DNA of 64,000 bases from Streptomyces longwoodensis. Its GTDB lineage: Bacteria; Actinomycetota; Actinomycetes; Streptomycetales; Streptomycetaceae. The position numbers were made by a program, and so were the translations under genes. The stretch is taken from positions 1-64,000 of the forward strand of contig NZ_KQ948553.1 of assembly GCF_001514125.1 (NCBI RefSeq), written 5' to 3'. Below the pieces are notes generated by a model. That model did not search any database and had not been told where the DNA came from. It saw only the letters and a program-made list of their open reading frames with translations. Below, piece after piece: positions 45,202 through 53,531 of the stretch. The first letter of the stretch is position 1; each line of letters opens with the position of its first letter.

Positions 45202-46476
45202 TCACCTGACCGTGGGCTCCTGGTCCTGCGCCGACCGCTTCGCCGGCGGGGTGCGCGAGAGGAACAGCCCGAACACCGCAGGCTGCGCCTGGAGCATCTC
45301 CAGCCGCCCGCCGTCCGCCTCCGCCAGGTCACGGGCCACCGCCAGGCCGATGCCGGTGGAGTTGCGGCCGCTGATGGTCCGCTCGAAGATGCGGGCGCCG
45401 AGGTCCGCCGGGACGCCCGGCCCCTCGTCCGTCACCTCGATCACCGCCTGGTTGCCGGTGACGCGGGTGCGCAGCGCCACCGTGCCGCCGCCGTGCATCA
45501 GGGAGTTCTCGATCAGGGCCGCGAGCACCTGGGCCACCGCCCCCGGCGTCCCCACCGCCCGCAGGTGCCGCTTGCCCGAGCTGACGATGGCCCGCCCGGC
45601 GCTGCGGTAGGCGGGCCGCCACTCGGCCAGCTGCTGCTGGATGACCTCGTCGAGCTCGAAGGAGACGGCCGAGCCGGTGCGCGGGTCGCGGGCGTTGGTC
45701 AGCAGCCGCTCCACGACGTCCGTGAGCCGCTCCACCTGGGTGAGCGCGATCGTCGCCTCCTCCTTCACCGTGTCCGGGTCGTCGGTGAGGGTGATCTCCT
45801 CCAGCCGCATGGACAGCGCGGTCAGCGGGGTGCGCAGCTGGTGGGAGGCGTCGGCGGCCAGGCGCCGCTCGGCGGTCAGCATCCGCCCGATGCGCTCGGC
45901 GGAGGAGTCCAGGACGTCGGCGACCCGGTCCAGCTCGGGGACGCCGTAGCGCTTGTGGCGCGGGCGGGGGTCGCCGGAGCCGAGGCGCTCCGCGGTCTCG
46001 GCGAGGTCGGTGAGCGGCGAGGCGAGCCGGTTGGCCTGCCGGATGGCGAGCAGGACGGCGGCGACCACCGCCAGCAGCGCCACCAGGCCGATGATCAGCA
46101 GGGTGCGGCCGACCTCGCGGGTCACGGTGGAGCGGGGCTCCTGCACGACGACGGTCTCGCCGCCCTCGCCCTTCTCCGTCGCGGTGATGACGTCGCCGTG
46201 CGGCGCGGTGCCGATCTCGATGGGCGCCCGGCCGGGCACGGTGATCACGGCGTGGCGGTTCTGGGTGACCTGGTCGCGCAGGATCTCGGTGGTGACGTCC
46301 TCGTGCCCGAGCAGCCGGCTGTCCACGATGCCGACCAGCCGCACGGCCTCGGAGTCCACCCGCTCCTGCGCGCTGTTGCTGATCGTGCGGCTCTCGACGA
46401 TGACCAGGGAGACGCCGAACACCGCGATCACGACGAGGACGACGGCGAGGGTGGACTGGATGAGACGGCGGCGCAC
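45202..46476 (-). CDS. Two-component sensor histidine kinase
   Basis: A 424-residue membrane kinase: TM1 (~6-27), a ~95-residue extracellular sensor, TM2 (VGRTLLIIGLVALLAVVAAVLLAI), HAMP, then the dimerisation/phosphoacceptor motif ADASHQLRTPLTALSMRLEEI. ATP-binding boxes: ENSLMHGGG (N), DEGPGVP (G1), STGIGLAVARDLAEADGG (G2). Lies directly downstream of its response regulator (70 bp). The signal is unknown; position beside a peptide transporter might suggest peptides or envelope cues, but there is no direct evidence. Confidence 0.94.
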   Translation of the reverse strand: MRRRLIQSTLAVVLVVIAVFGVSLVIVESRTISNSAQERVDSEAVRLVGIVDSRLLGHEDVTTEILRDQVTQNRHAVITVPGRAPIEIGTAPHGDVITATEKGEGGETVVVQEPRSTVTREVGRTLLIIGLVALLAVVAAVLLAIRQANRLASPLTDLAETAERLGSGDPRPRHKRYGVPELDRVADVLDSSAERIGRMLTAERRLAADASHQLRTPLTALSMRLEEITLTDDPDTVKEEATIALTQVERLTDVVERLLTNARDPRTGSAVSFELDEVIQQQLAEWRPAYRSAGRAIVSSGKRHLRAVGTPGAVAQVLAALIENSLMHGGGTVALRTRVTGNQAVIEVTDEGPGVPADLGARIFERTISGRNSTGIGLAVARDLAEADGGRLEMLQAQPAVFGLFLSRTPPAKRSAQDQEPTVR

Positions 46477-46546
46477 GGGCTTCTCCGGACGGTGGCTGCG
46501 GGGCTGTCGTGTCGGTCGGGCCCCGGGAGGCGGCGGACCGGGCCGC

Positions 46547-47224
46547 TCAGCTCTTCTCGAAGCGGAAGCCGACGCCCCGCACGGTCGCGATGTAGCGGGG
46601 GTTGGCCGCGTCGTCGCCGAGCTTCTTGCGCAGCCAGGAGATGTGCATGTCGAGGGTCTTGGTCGACGACCACCAGGTGGTGTCCCAGACCTCGCGCATC
46701 AGCTGGTCGCGGGTGACGACCCGTCCGGCGTCGCGCACCAGCACCCGCAGCAGGTCGAACTCCTTCGCCGTGAGCTGGAGTTCCTCGTCGCCCATCCACG
46801 CCCGGTGCGACTCGACGTCGATGCGCACGCCGTGGGTGGCGGGCGGCTGCTGCGGCTCGGCGGCGCCGCGCCGGAGCAGGGCCCGGACCCGGGCGAGCAG
46901 TTCGGCGAGCCGGAAGGGCTTGGTGACGTAGTCGTCGGCGCCCGCGTCCAGACCGACGACGGTGTCGACCTCGTCGGCCCGCGCGGTCAGGATCAGGATC
47001 GGCACGGCGTGGCCCTCGGCGCGCAGCCGGCGGGCGACCTCCAGGCCGTCCATGCCGGGCAGGCCGAGGTCCAGCACGACCAGATCGACGCCGCCCTGCA
47101 TCCCGGCGTCGAGCGCGGTCGGTCCGTCCTCACGCACCTCGACCTCGTACCCTTCCCGGCGCAGGGCGCGGGCCAGCGGCTCCGAGATGGACGCGTCGTC
47201 CTCGGCGAGCAGTACACGGGTCAT
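46547..47224 (-). CDS. OmpR/PhoB-family response regulator
   Basis: A 225-residue regulator. Receiver domain with the acidic pocket EDD, phosphoacceptor D52 (VLDLGLPGMDG), T80 and K102 (VTKPF); C-terminal winged-helix (LTAKEFDLLRVLVRDAGRVVTRDQLMREVW, KTLDMHISWLRKKLGD, ATVRGVGFRFE). It is the first gene of the RR-HK pair and is divergent from the peptide transporter across ~515 bp rich in inverted repeats, which it might bind. Confidence 0.95.
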   Translation of the reverse strand: MTRVLLAEDDASISEPLARALRREGYEVEVREDGPTALDAGMQGGVDLVVLDLGLPGMDGLEVARRLRAEGHAVPILILTARADEVDTVVGLDAGADDYVTKPFRLAELLARVRALLRRGAAEPQQPPATHGVRIDVESHRAWMGDEELQLTAKEFDLLRVLVRDAGRVVTRDQLMREVWDTTWWSSTKTLDMHISWLRKKLGDDAANPRYIATVRGVGFRFEKS

Positions 47225-47739
47225 GAGCCGATGGTAGTCCGCCTGACCAGGGGGCCGAGGTGTGATCGGCCCCCTCGTCTCTTACTCAGGACAAGCCGGA
47301 CATCCGCCGTCCGGGATCACCCGGCGGCTTGGTACGGACCTGCGGTCCAGGGATGTCATCCTGGATGGGACCTTCGGAACCATGCCCGTGGTTCCGTGTA
47401 CACCTGTGATCCGCGTCTCAAGTCCTTCCATATGCGGCGGTGTCCTGCCGTATGGTGAAGAAACGCCTGTAGTACGCGGGGACCTTCGGCGACGTCTGTG
47501 ACGCTGAGGGTCTCTTTTGTGTGCGGGCTGGTTCTCCCCAGCCTTGAAAGGAATGACCTGTGGCCGGGCCTCGGCGCGACGCGCGCCAGGCGTGGATCCC
47601 GGTGGTCGCCGTCCTCCGCTCCGCGATCCGGAGCGGCTTCCCCCCGGGCGTGGGGCGGACGGGCCGACCCGCCGGTGCCGGCCGCCCCACCGGGCGCGCA
47701 ACGCTCCGCTCGCGCGTCCCGAACCAGCAAGGAACGACC
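47225..47739. other. Long divergent region with several inverted repeats
   Basis: No convincing gene. Inverted repeats: CGGAACCA/TGGTTCCG (47375-47382 and 47389-47396); CCAGGGATG/CATCCTGG around 47347-47363; CCATAtGCGGC/GCCGTATGG (47428-47455); and a 6-bp hairpin GGCTGG/CCAGCC (47526-47543) soon after a short T run. TATGGT (47451-47456) could be a plus-strand -10, giving a ~275 nt leader before the transporter. In-frame codons from GTG 47560 to 47739 could extend the transporter by 60 residues but look non-coding. Confidence 0.5.
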
Positions 47740-49245
47740 ATGGCGTCCAGCCTGACGAAGGACTCGGTCCGTCCGGACACCCCCGGAACCGGGAAGACCT
47801 TCTTCGGCCACCCCCGCGGACTGGCCACCCTCTTCATGACCGAGATGTGGGAGCGCTTCTCCTACTACGGCATGAGGGCTCTGCTCCCGCTGTACCTGGT
47901 GGCCCCCGGCGGCCTGCACCTGAGCGCGGGCACGGCGACGGCGATCTACTCCGTGTACGTGTCGCTCGTGTACCTGCTCGCCCTGCCGGGCGGCTGGGTC
48001 GCGGACCGCTTCCTCGGCCCCCGCAAGACGGTCGCCGTCGCGGGTCTGATCATCATGCTCGGCCACCTGGCGCTGGCCCTGCCGGCCGCCGCGACCTTCT
48101 TCGTCGGCCTCGGCCTGGTCGCCATCGGCTCGGGCCTGCTGAAGGCGAACATCTCCACGATGGTCGGCCACCTCTACGACGGCCCGGACGACCCGCGCCG
48201 TGACGCCGGCTTCACGCTGTTCTACATCGGCATCAACCTGGGCGCCTTCGTCGCGCCGCTGGTCATCGGCACCGTCGGCGAGAACGTCAACTGGCACTTC
48301 GGCTTCGCGCTGGCCGCGCTCGGCATGGCGCTGGGCCTGGCCCAGTTCCTGCTGGGCAGCCGCCACCTGAGCGAGCGCAGCGACGTCGTCCCCACCCCGA
48401 TGTCCCCGGCCGAGAAGTCCGCCACCCTGACCAAGGGCCTGGTGTGGCTGGCCATCGCCGCCGTGTTCTACGGCATCGTCGGCTTCACCGGCCACTTCAC
48501 GCTGAACTGGGCGCTGATCCCGCTGACCCTGATCGGCCTGATCGTCCCGATCCTGGTCATCGCCCGCATCCGGCGCGACAAGGACCTGGACACCGCCGAG
48601 CGCACCAAGGTCTCCGCGTACGTCTGGTTCTTCGTGGCCGCGGCCGTCTTCTGGATGATCTACGACCAGGGCGGCTCGACCCTGTCGCTGTTCGCGGACG
48701 CCAGCGCCGACAACACCGTCTTCGGCTGGGAGTTCCCGGTCTCCTGGTACCAGTCGGTCAACCCGGTCATGATCATGGCCCTGGCGCCGGTCTTCGCCTG
48801 GATGTGGCTGTGGCTGAACCGGCGCGGCAAGGAGCCGAGCACCATCGTGAAGTTCGCCTCCGGCCTGGTGCTGGTCGGTGCGTCGTTCTTCCTGTTCCTC
48901 GCCCCGCTGTCGATCGCCGAGGGCGGTCACAAGGCCGCGGCGATGTGGCTGGTCGCGATCTACTTCGTGCAGACCGTCGGCGAGCTGACGCTGTCCCCGG
49001 TGGGCCTGTCGGTCACCACCAAGATGGCGCCGGCGAAGTACGCCTCGCAGATGATGGGCGTGTGGTTCCTCGCCGTCACCGCGGGCGACTCGGTCACCGC
49101 GCTGCTGTCGAACCCGGCCGTGGGCGGGGTGAACCTGGACCGCATGGGCTTCGTCGCCCTGGAGGCCGTGCTCGCCGTGGTCGCCGGCTTCGCCGTGTGG
49201 ATGTACCGCCGCAAGGTCAACGCCCTGATGGGCGACGTGCGCTGA
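47740..49245 (+). CDS. POT/PTR family proton-dependent oligopeptide transporter
   Basis: A 501-residue transporter with ~14 hydrophobic segments that couples di- and tripeptide import to protons. The first-helix POT signature is EMWERFSYYGMRALLPLYL (ExxERFxYYG), followed by the loop GGWVADRFLGPRKTV. ATG 47740 follows CAAGGA and places the signature at the usual position. Long leader with hairpins upstream and a strong terminator downstream indicate a single-gene unit. Confidence 0.95.
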   Translation: MASSLTKDSVRPDTPGTGKTFFGHPRGLATLFMTEMWERFSYYGMRALLPLYLVAPGGLHLSAGTATAIYSVYVSLVYLLALPGGWVADRFLGPRKTVAVAGLIIMLGHLALALPAAATFFVGLGLVAIGSGLLKANISTMVGHLYDGPDDPRRDAGFTLFYIGINLGAFVAPLVIGTVGENVNWHFGFALAALGMALGLAQFLLGSRHLSERSDVVPTPMSPAEKSATLTKGLVWLAIAAVFYGIVGFTGHFTLNWALIPLTLIGLIVPILVIARIRRDKDLDTAERTKVSAYVWFFVAAAVFWMIYDQGGSTLSLFADASADNTVFGWEFPVSWYQSVNPVMIMALAPVFAWMWLWLNRRGKEPSTIVKFASGLVLVGASFFLFLAPLSIAEGGHKAAAMWLVAIYFVQTVGELTLSPVGLSVTTKMAPAKYASQMMGVWFLAVTAGDSVTALLSNPAVGGVNLDRMGFVALEAVLAVVAGFAVWMYRRKVNALMGDVR

Positions 49246-49279
49246 GCGGGTCCCGGCGGGCCCGCGCGGCCTGACCGAC

Positions 49280-49330
49280 CACGGCCGGAGGGCCGCCGCA
49301 TCCCGGGGATGCGGCGGCCCTCCGGCCGTG
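49280..49330. terminator. Bidirectional terminator, perfect 24-bp stem
   Basis: CACGGCCGGAGGGCCGCCGC and onward to 49303 is perfectly complementary to 49307-49330 with a 3-nt loop, placed between the converging transporter and prsI genes. Confidence 0.9.
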
Positions 49331-49360
49331 TGCGCGCCTCTTTGTTGCGCCGGAGCGGCC

Positions 49361-49840
49361 TTACGCGGGGGCGGCGCCCAGTTCCGCCCAGACCGTCTTG
49401 CCCGCCACTCCGGGCGTGCGGACGACGCCCCAGTCCAGGCACAGGCGCTGCACGATGAACATGCCGTGGCCGCCGGGGCGGCCCGCGCGGTGCGGGGTGC
49501 GGGGGGAGGGCTGGCCGGTGCCGTGGTCGGCGACTTCGACGCGGATCACCTTGTTGTCACAGGCGAGCCGCATCTCCTGGGGGCCCTCGGCGTGCAGGCA
49601 GGCGTTGGTGACCAGTTCGGACACGACGAGCAGCACGTCCTCGGCCGCGGCCCGCTGGTCGGCGCCGTCGGCCGGCAGCCAGCCCCACGCGTACAGCGCC
49701 TGCCGGGCGAAGTCACGGGCGAGCGGAACGACACCGCTCGCTCCGTCGAAGTTCAGGCTGCGGACCTGACGGCCCGCCGTCGCCCCGGAAGCGCCGCTGG
49801 GCTCCGGGGAGCCCGGCGGGACAGGCCGGGTGGTGCTCAT
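49361..49840 (-). CDS. prsI: Anti-sigma factor, SpoIIAB/RsbW-type ATPase (PrsI-like)
   Basis: A 159-residue GHKL ATPase-fold protein that should bind and inhibit the adjacent sigma factor and phosphorylate its antagonist. Motifs: SELVTNACLHA (N-box), VEVADHGTGQPSPR (G1) and GGHGMFIVQRL (G2). GAGGTGAA precedes the ATG. Gene symbol from memory of the S. coelicolor SigI partner-switch system (prsI-arsI-sigI) with the same order. The N-terminal ~30 residues are disordered. Confidence 0.85.
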   Translation of the reverse strand: MSTTRPVPPGSPEPSGASGATAGRQVRSLNFDGASGVVPLARDFARQALYAWGWLPADGADQRAAAEDVLLVVSELVTNACLHAEGPQEMRLACDNKVIRVEVADHGTGQPSPRTPHRAGRPGGHGMFIVQRLCLDWGVVRTPGVAGKTVWAELGAAPA

Positions 49841-49852
49841 CAGCGCTTCACC

Positions 49853-50068
49853 TCACCGATTCCCCAGTTCACGATGGCAACAGTCCCCGTCAGAGTCGTC
49901 GAAAGCATCCACAGCGTCCACGTCAGCGTTCCCGAGAGTCTTCCCGCAACGGTCCCCGCGAGGTCCCGGGATCGTCACGGTCCGTGCACCGCCGCCCGGG
50001 CCGCCGTACCGGCGGGTCCCGGCGCCGCGGCCGTACCGTCGCACGGGAGCCGTCCCGTCCGTCCGCAT
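49853..50068 (-). CDS. Hypothetical small protein (71 aa) between arsI and prsI
   Basis: An ORF starting at ATG 50068, directly behind an excellent GGGGGAGGAC ribosome binding site, and ending 12 nt before prsI. The predicted 71-residue product has a basic Gly/Arg-rich N-terminus (RRYGRGAGTRRYGGPGGG) and an acidic C-terminus (DVDAVDAFDDSDGDCC). No family recognised. The start signal and position within the operon argue for translation, the composition against. The rest of this gap (50069-50200) shows nothing clear. Confidence 0.35.
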   Translation of the reverse strand: MRTDGTAPVRRYGRGAGTRRYGGPGGGARTVTIPGPRGDRCGKTLGNADVDAVDAFDDSDGDCCHRELGNR

Positions 50069-50200
50069 GTCCTCCCCCTCGACTCGCCGCCGACCTCTCC
50101 AGGATGACTCCTGCCCGACGCACCCGGCGGAACACCCCTCGCTTCCCGCCGATGCGGAACGCGCCACGTCGGCCGGCTGCGGCGTGTGCGGGCGGACCGG

Positions 50201-50578
50201 TCAGCCGTCGCCGTCGGCGAGGGCGTCCTCGACCGAGTCGTGCACGGTGAAGACCGCTTCCGCACCCGTGATCTCGAACACCCGCGCGACGACCGGCAGC
50301 ATGCCGGCGAGGTGCACCCCGCCGCCCGCGGCCTCCGCCTTCAGGCGGGCGCCGAGCAGTACGTTGAGGCCGGTGGAGTCGCAGAACTCCAGCCGTGAGC
50401 AGTCGACGACCAGCCGGCTGAAGCCCTTGGCCAGGCACTCCTCCAGCGGCTCGCGGAGCAGATCGGCGGTGTGGTGGTCCAGTTCACCCGCCGGAGTCAC
50501 GACGGCGCTGGTGCCGGCTTCCCGAACCTCCACCAGAAGCCGGCCCGACTGTGCGCTGCCGACCGTCCCGTGGTCCAT
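50201..50578 (-). CDS. arsI: Anti-anti-sigma factor, STAS domain (ArsI-like)
   Basis: A 125-residue STAS protein that, unphosphorylated, should sequester the anti-sigma factor and release the sigma factor. The phosphorylatable serine is S68 in LEFCDSTGLNVLLGA; AVVTPAGELDHHTADLLREPL matches the first STAS strands. ATG after GGGAGAGA. Divergent from sigI and upstream of prsI, giving a compact partner-switching module. Confidence 0.88.
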   Translation of the reverse strand: MDHGTVGSAQSGRLLVEVREAGTSAVVTPAGELDHHTADLLREPLEECLAKGFSRLVVDCSRLEFCDSTGLNVLLGARLKAEAAGGGVHLAGMLPVVARVFEITGAEAVFTVHDSVEDALADGDG

Positions 50579-50709
50579 GCCGTCATCTCTCCCGGTGTCA
50601 CTCGCTGGTTGCTGACGCCCTCGCACACTACGCCTTCGTTCCGCACTACGACAGCCGAACAATCACCCATAAACGGACACAAGAGCACAGAGTGTACTTG
50701 CGGCGGCCT

Positions 50710-50736
50710 CGGTGGAGCGGGTAGGGCTAGGAGGAC
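50710..50736 (+). promoter_or_regulatory. Candidate sigI promoter
   Basis: GTGTAC followed by TTGCGG and, after 18 bp, TAGGGC upstream of the sigI gene. GGGTAG overlapping it resembles a stress sigma -10 (GGGTAT) but the upstream GTGT is 21 bp away, too far for the usual 14-16. Confidence 0.3.
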
Positions 50737-50827
50737 ACGTTGACGACACGGCCGGCTCGGAGGCGCCGCACACCGCAGTGCACGTACTGGCTTCGGCAGC
50801 CTGATGCCGAGAACGATGGAGGACATC

Positions 50828-51706
50828 ATGTCACCGCGGCTCGACGCACCGCACGTTCACGGGGCGACGTCGACCCCGACCCCGGCCGGCGAGGCCGACG
50901 CCCTCGCCGGGCTCCCGGAGATCCCCCCGTACGACGAGGTGGGTGCCGTGGACGCGCGGGCGCTGTCCCGGACCCTCTTCGAGCGTCTGGAGTCGCTCGA
51001 GGAAGGCACCCCCGAGCACGCGTACGTCCGGAACACCCTCGTCGAGCTGAACCTCGCCCTGGTCAAGTTCGCCGCCTCCCGGTTCCGCTCGCGCAGCGAG
51101 CCCCTCGAGGACATCATCCAGGTCGGCACGATCGGCCTGATCAAGGCGATCGACCGCTTCGAGCTGTCCCGCGGCGTCGAGTTCCCCACATTCGCGATGC
51201 CCACCATCATCGGCGAGATCAAGCGCTTCTTCCGCGACACCTCGTGGTCCGTGCGCGTCCCGCGCCGCCTGCAGGAGCTGCGGCTGGACCTCGCCAAGGC
51301 GGGCGACGAGCTGGCGCAGACCCTGGACCGGGCGCCCACCGTCGCCGAGCTGGCCGAGCGGCTCGGCCTCCCCCGCGACGAGGTCGTCGAGGGCATGGCC
51401 GCGTCCAACGCCTACACCGCCGCCTCGCTGGACGCGCAGGCCGAGGAGACCGACACCGAGGGCACGCTGGCCGACCGCATCGGCTACGAGGACCACGGTC
51501 TCGAGGGCATCGAGTACGTCGAGTCCCTCAAGCCGCTCATCGCCGAGCTGGCGCCCCGTGACCGCACGATCCTCTCGCTGCGCTTCGTCGCCAACATGAC
51601 CCAGTCGGAGATCGGCGACGAGCTGGGCATCTCCCAGATGCACGTCTCGCGCCTGCTGTCGCGCACGCTGGTGCGGCTGCGGCGGGGGCTCACGGTCGAG
51701 GACTGA
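50828..51706 (+). CDS. sigI: SigB/SigF-family alternative sigma factor (SigI-like)
   Basis: A 292-residue sigma factor of the SigB/F/G group, in S. coelicolor linked to osmotic stress. Region 2 (SRSEPLEDIIQVGTIGLIKAIDRFELSRGVEFPTFAMPTIIGEIKRFFRD), region 3 (WSVRVPRRLQEL...APTVAELAERLGL) and region 4 (LAPRDRTILSLRFVANMTQSEIGDELGISQMHVSRLLSRTLVRLR) are all present. I chose ATG 50828 because GGAGGA lies just upstream; ATGs at 50804 and 50816 are in frame. Controlled by the adjacent prsI/arsI pair. Confidence 0.92.
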   Translation: MSPRLDAPHVHGATSTPTPAGEADALAGLPEIPPYDEVGAVDARALSRTLFERLESLEEGTPEHAYVRNTLVELNLALVKFAASRFRSRSEPLEDIIQVGTIGLIKAIDRFELSRGVEFPTFAMPTIIGEIKRFFRDTSWSVRVPRRLQELRLDLAKAGDELAQTLDRAPTVAELAERLGLPRDEVVEGMAASNAYTAASLDAQAEETDTEGTLADRIGYEDHGLEGIEYVESLKPLIAELAPRDRTILSLRFVANMTQSEIGDELGISQMHVSRLLSRTLVRLRRGLTVED

Positions 51707-51725
51707 CCCCCTCACCCGGGCGGGG

Positions 51726-51745
51726 CCGGAGCCCCGGCGCTCCGG
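51726..51745 (+). terminator. Terminator after sigI
   Basis: CCGGAGC (51726-51732) pairs with GCTCCGG (51739-51745), 6-nt loop, 20 nt past the stop. Confidence 0.6.
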
Positions 51746-51861
51746 TTCCCCACCGTGTTCCCGCCGTTACCCCGGGAAACCTCCCCAGGCGCCCCCTCGG
51801 CCACTAGGGTCACCCCCGATTCGGACTGACCAGTACGTCAGCGCCCGGTGAGGAGGGGTCC

Positions 51862-53409
51862 ATGGCCCGAGGTGAGCGCGCCGGTGACGGCGTGCCCGTG
51901 GGCGGGTCCGACGCGCGGCTCGTCGCACTGCTCCGGGCCGCGCCCGGGACCGCGTACCCCGCGCTGCGGGAGCTGCGCGCCCGGCACGACGCGGCGGTGC
52001 TCGCCTACGCCCGCCTGTGCACGAGCGGCGACCCCGCCGCCCGCCGCCTCGCCGCCCAGGCGTTCACGCTGGCCGCGCGGGAGACCGCCCGCGGCACCGA
52101 CCCGGGCCTGCCCTGGCGGCACCAGCTCCTGCTGCTGGCGGCCCGGGTGGCCGGCGAGTGGGCCGCCGACGAGCGGGCGGCGGGGCTGGACCCGGGCCTG
52201 CTGCTCGTCCTGAACACGGCCGGTCCGCGCGGACCCGTCCCGCCGCTGCTCACCGCCTTCCAGTCGCTGCCCTCCCGCGACCAGGGCCTGCTCTGGTACG
52301 GCGTGGTCGAACGCGAGCCCGTGGAGCGCACGGCGGCCCTGCTGGGCCTGACCCCGGCGGACGTCTCCTACGGCGTCGCGCCCGCCCTGCAGTCGCTGGC
52401 GGGTGCCGCGCTGCGACACCGTCTCGCCGCCTCCGACGACCCGCGCTGCCCGGACTTCCGGCGGCTGATCGAGCAGTCCGTGCGCACCGACGCGCCGCGC
52501 CCGAGCCCCGACCTGGACGCCCACAAGGCGCACTGCCCGCACTGCGCGACCGCCCACGAGGAGCAGCGCGCCCTGCGGGACGCCCCGCGCGGCACGCTCG
52601 CCGAGGGTCTGCTGCCGTGGGCCGGGACGGCGTACGCCGCCGAGGACCGCGACCGGCCCGCCCCGCACTCCCCCGACGCCCTCGAAGCCTCCGGGTCCGC
52701 CGCCGACCGGCCGCCCGCCCGTCGCCTGGCGCTGGTCTCGGCCGCGCTGGGGGTGGCGCTGGCCCCGCTGCTGGTGCTGCTGGTCGTCTCCGGCGACCCG
52801 TCGGACCAGCACGCCGCGGGCACGGCGAGCAGCGCGCCGCCGAGCGTGCCCCCGGTGACGGTGACCGCCACGGTGTCCGTGCCGGCGCCGGTCCCGACTC
52901 CGAGCCGTACCTCCGCCTCCCCCTCCCCCTCCCCCACGCGCACGACGCGCCCGCCCGCCCCGCGGCCCACGCCGAAGCCGACGCCGACCCCCTCGCCGAC
53001 GCGGGCGCCCGGCGCGGCGTTCGCCCAGGTCGTGAACGTCGCCTCGGGCCGCTGCCTGGAGGTGGCCGGTGACTTCTCCAACGGCACGGACGTGCTCACG
53101 GTTCCCTGTTCGTCCTCGGTGAGCCAGCGCTGGCGGTTCGACGCGGGCCGGGGCGTGCTCCAGTCGGCCGCCGACCCCGACTTCTGCCTGGACAGCCGCG
53201 GCTCGGTCGACCGGGGCGTGGGCGTGTGGTCGTGCTCGTCGGTGTACGGCGACAACGGGGAGAACCTGACGTTCCTGGTCGACCCGGACGGCACGGTGCG
53301 CCCGGCGATCGCCCTGGAGACGGCCCTGGCCGAGGACGGCTACGGCGGCCTGACGTTCGCGCGGCTGGACGACGGCGCGGACCAGCGGTGGCGGGCCGGG
53401 GCGCGGTGA
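51862..53409 (+). CDS. Sigma-like / zinc-finger / transmembrane / ricin-lectin fusion protein
   Basis: A 515-residue protein with unusual architecture. Residues ~15-190 look like a degenerate ECF sigma factor: a helical region 2-like part and a region 4-like helix-turn-helix (FQSLPSRDQGLLWYGVVEREPVERTAALLGLTPADV). Residues 217-232 carry an anti-sigma-type zinc motif (DAHKAHCPHCATAHEE; H221/H224, C225, C228). One membrane helix (~289-309) is followed by a Pro/Ser/Thr linker and a C-terminal ricin-type beta-trefoil (393-515, VVNVASGRCLEVAGD, QRW motifs), so the lectin faces outward. TAGGGT at 51805-51810 is a likely -10. ATG after GAGGAGGGG. Confidence 0.8.
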   Translation: MARGERAGDGVPVGGSDARLVALLRAAPGTAYPALRELRARHDAAVLAYARLCTSGDPAARRLAAQAFTLAARETARGTDPGLPWRHQLLLLAARVAGEWAADERAAGLDPGLLLVLNTAGPRGPVPPLLTAFQSLPSRDQGLLWYGVVEREPVERTAALLGLTPADVSYGVAPALQSLAGAALRHRLAASDDPRCPDFRRLIEQSVRTDAPRPSPDLDAHKAHCPHCATAHEEQRALRDAPRGTLAEGLLPWAGTAYAAEDRDRPAPHSPDALEASGSAADRPPARRLALVSAALGVALAPLLVLLVVSGDPSDQHAAGTASSAPPSVPPVTVTATVSVPAPVPTPSRTSASPSPSPTRTTRPPAPRPTPKPTPTPSPTRAPGAAFAQVVNVASGRCLEVAGDFSNGTDVLTVPCSSSVSQRWRFDAGRGVLQSAADPDFCLDSRGSVDRGVGVWSCSSVYGDNGENLTFLVDPDGTVRPAIALETALAEDGYGGLTFARLDDGADQRWRAGAR

Positions 53410-53531
53410 CCCACGGGCCGGCCGCCGGGCCCCGCGTTCACCTGGTGGAACACGCTCGGCACGCGCGCGGGGCGCGGCTACGCTGACCCGGCCTTCCGAC
53501 TGTGCGGGGGCCCCGACCCCCGAGGAGTGCG

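Noticed and set aside
47560..47739. 60-residue N-terminal extension of the peptide transporter
   Set aside because: The extension is Arg/Gly/Pro-rich and unlike POT proteins; ATG 47740 has its own ribosome binding site and places the ExxERFxYYG motif correctly.
50740..50830. TTG start behind a perfect AGGAGG upstream of sigI
   Set aside because: The frame is out of register with sigI, runs deep into it and has arginine/proline-rich composition of a shadow frame. It may be chance or a short leader, but support is insufficient.
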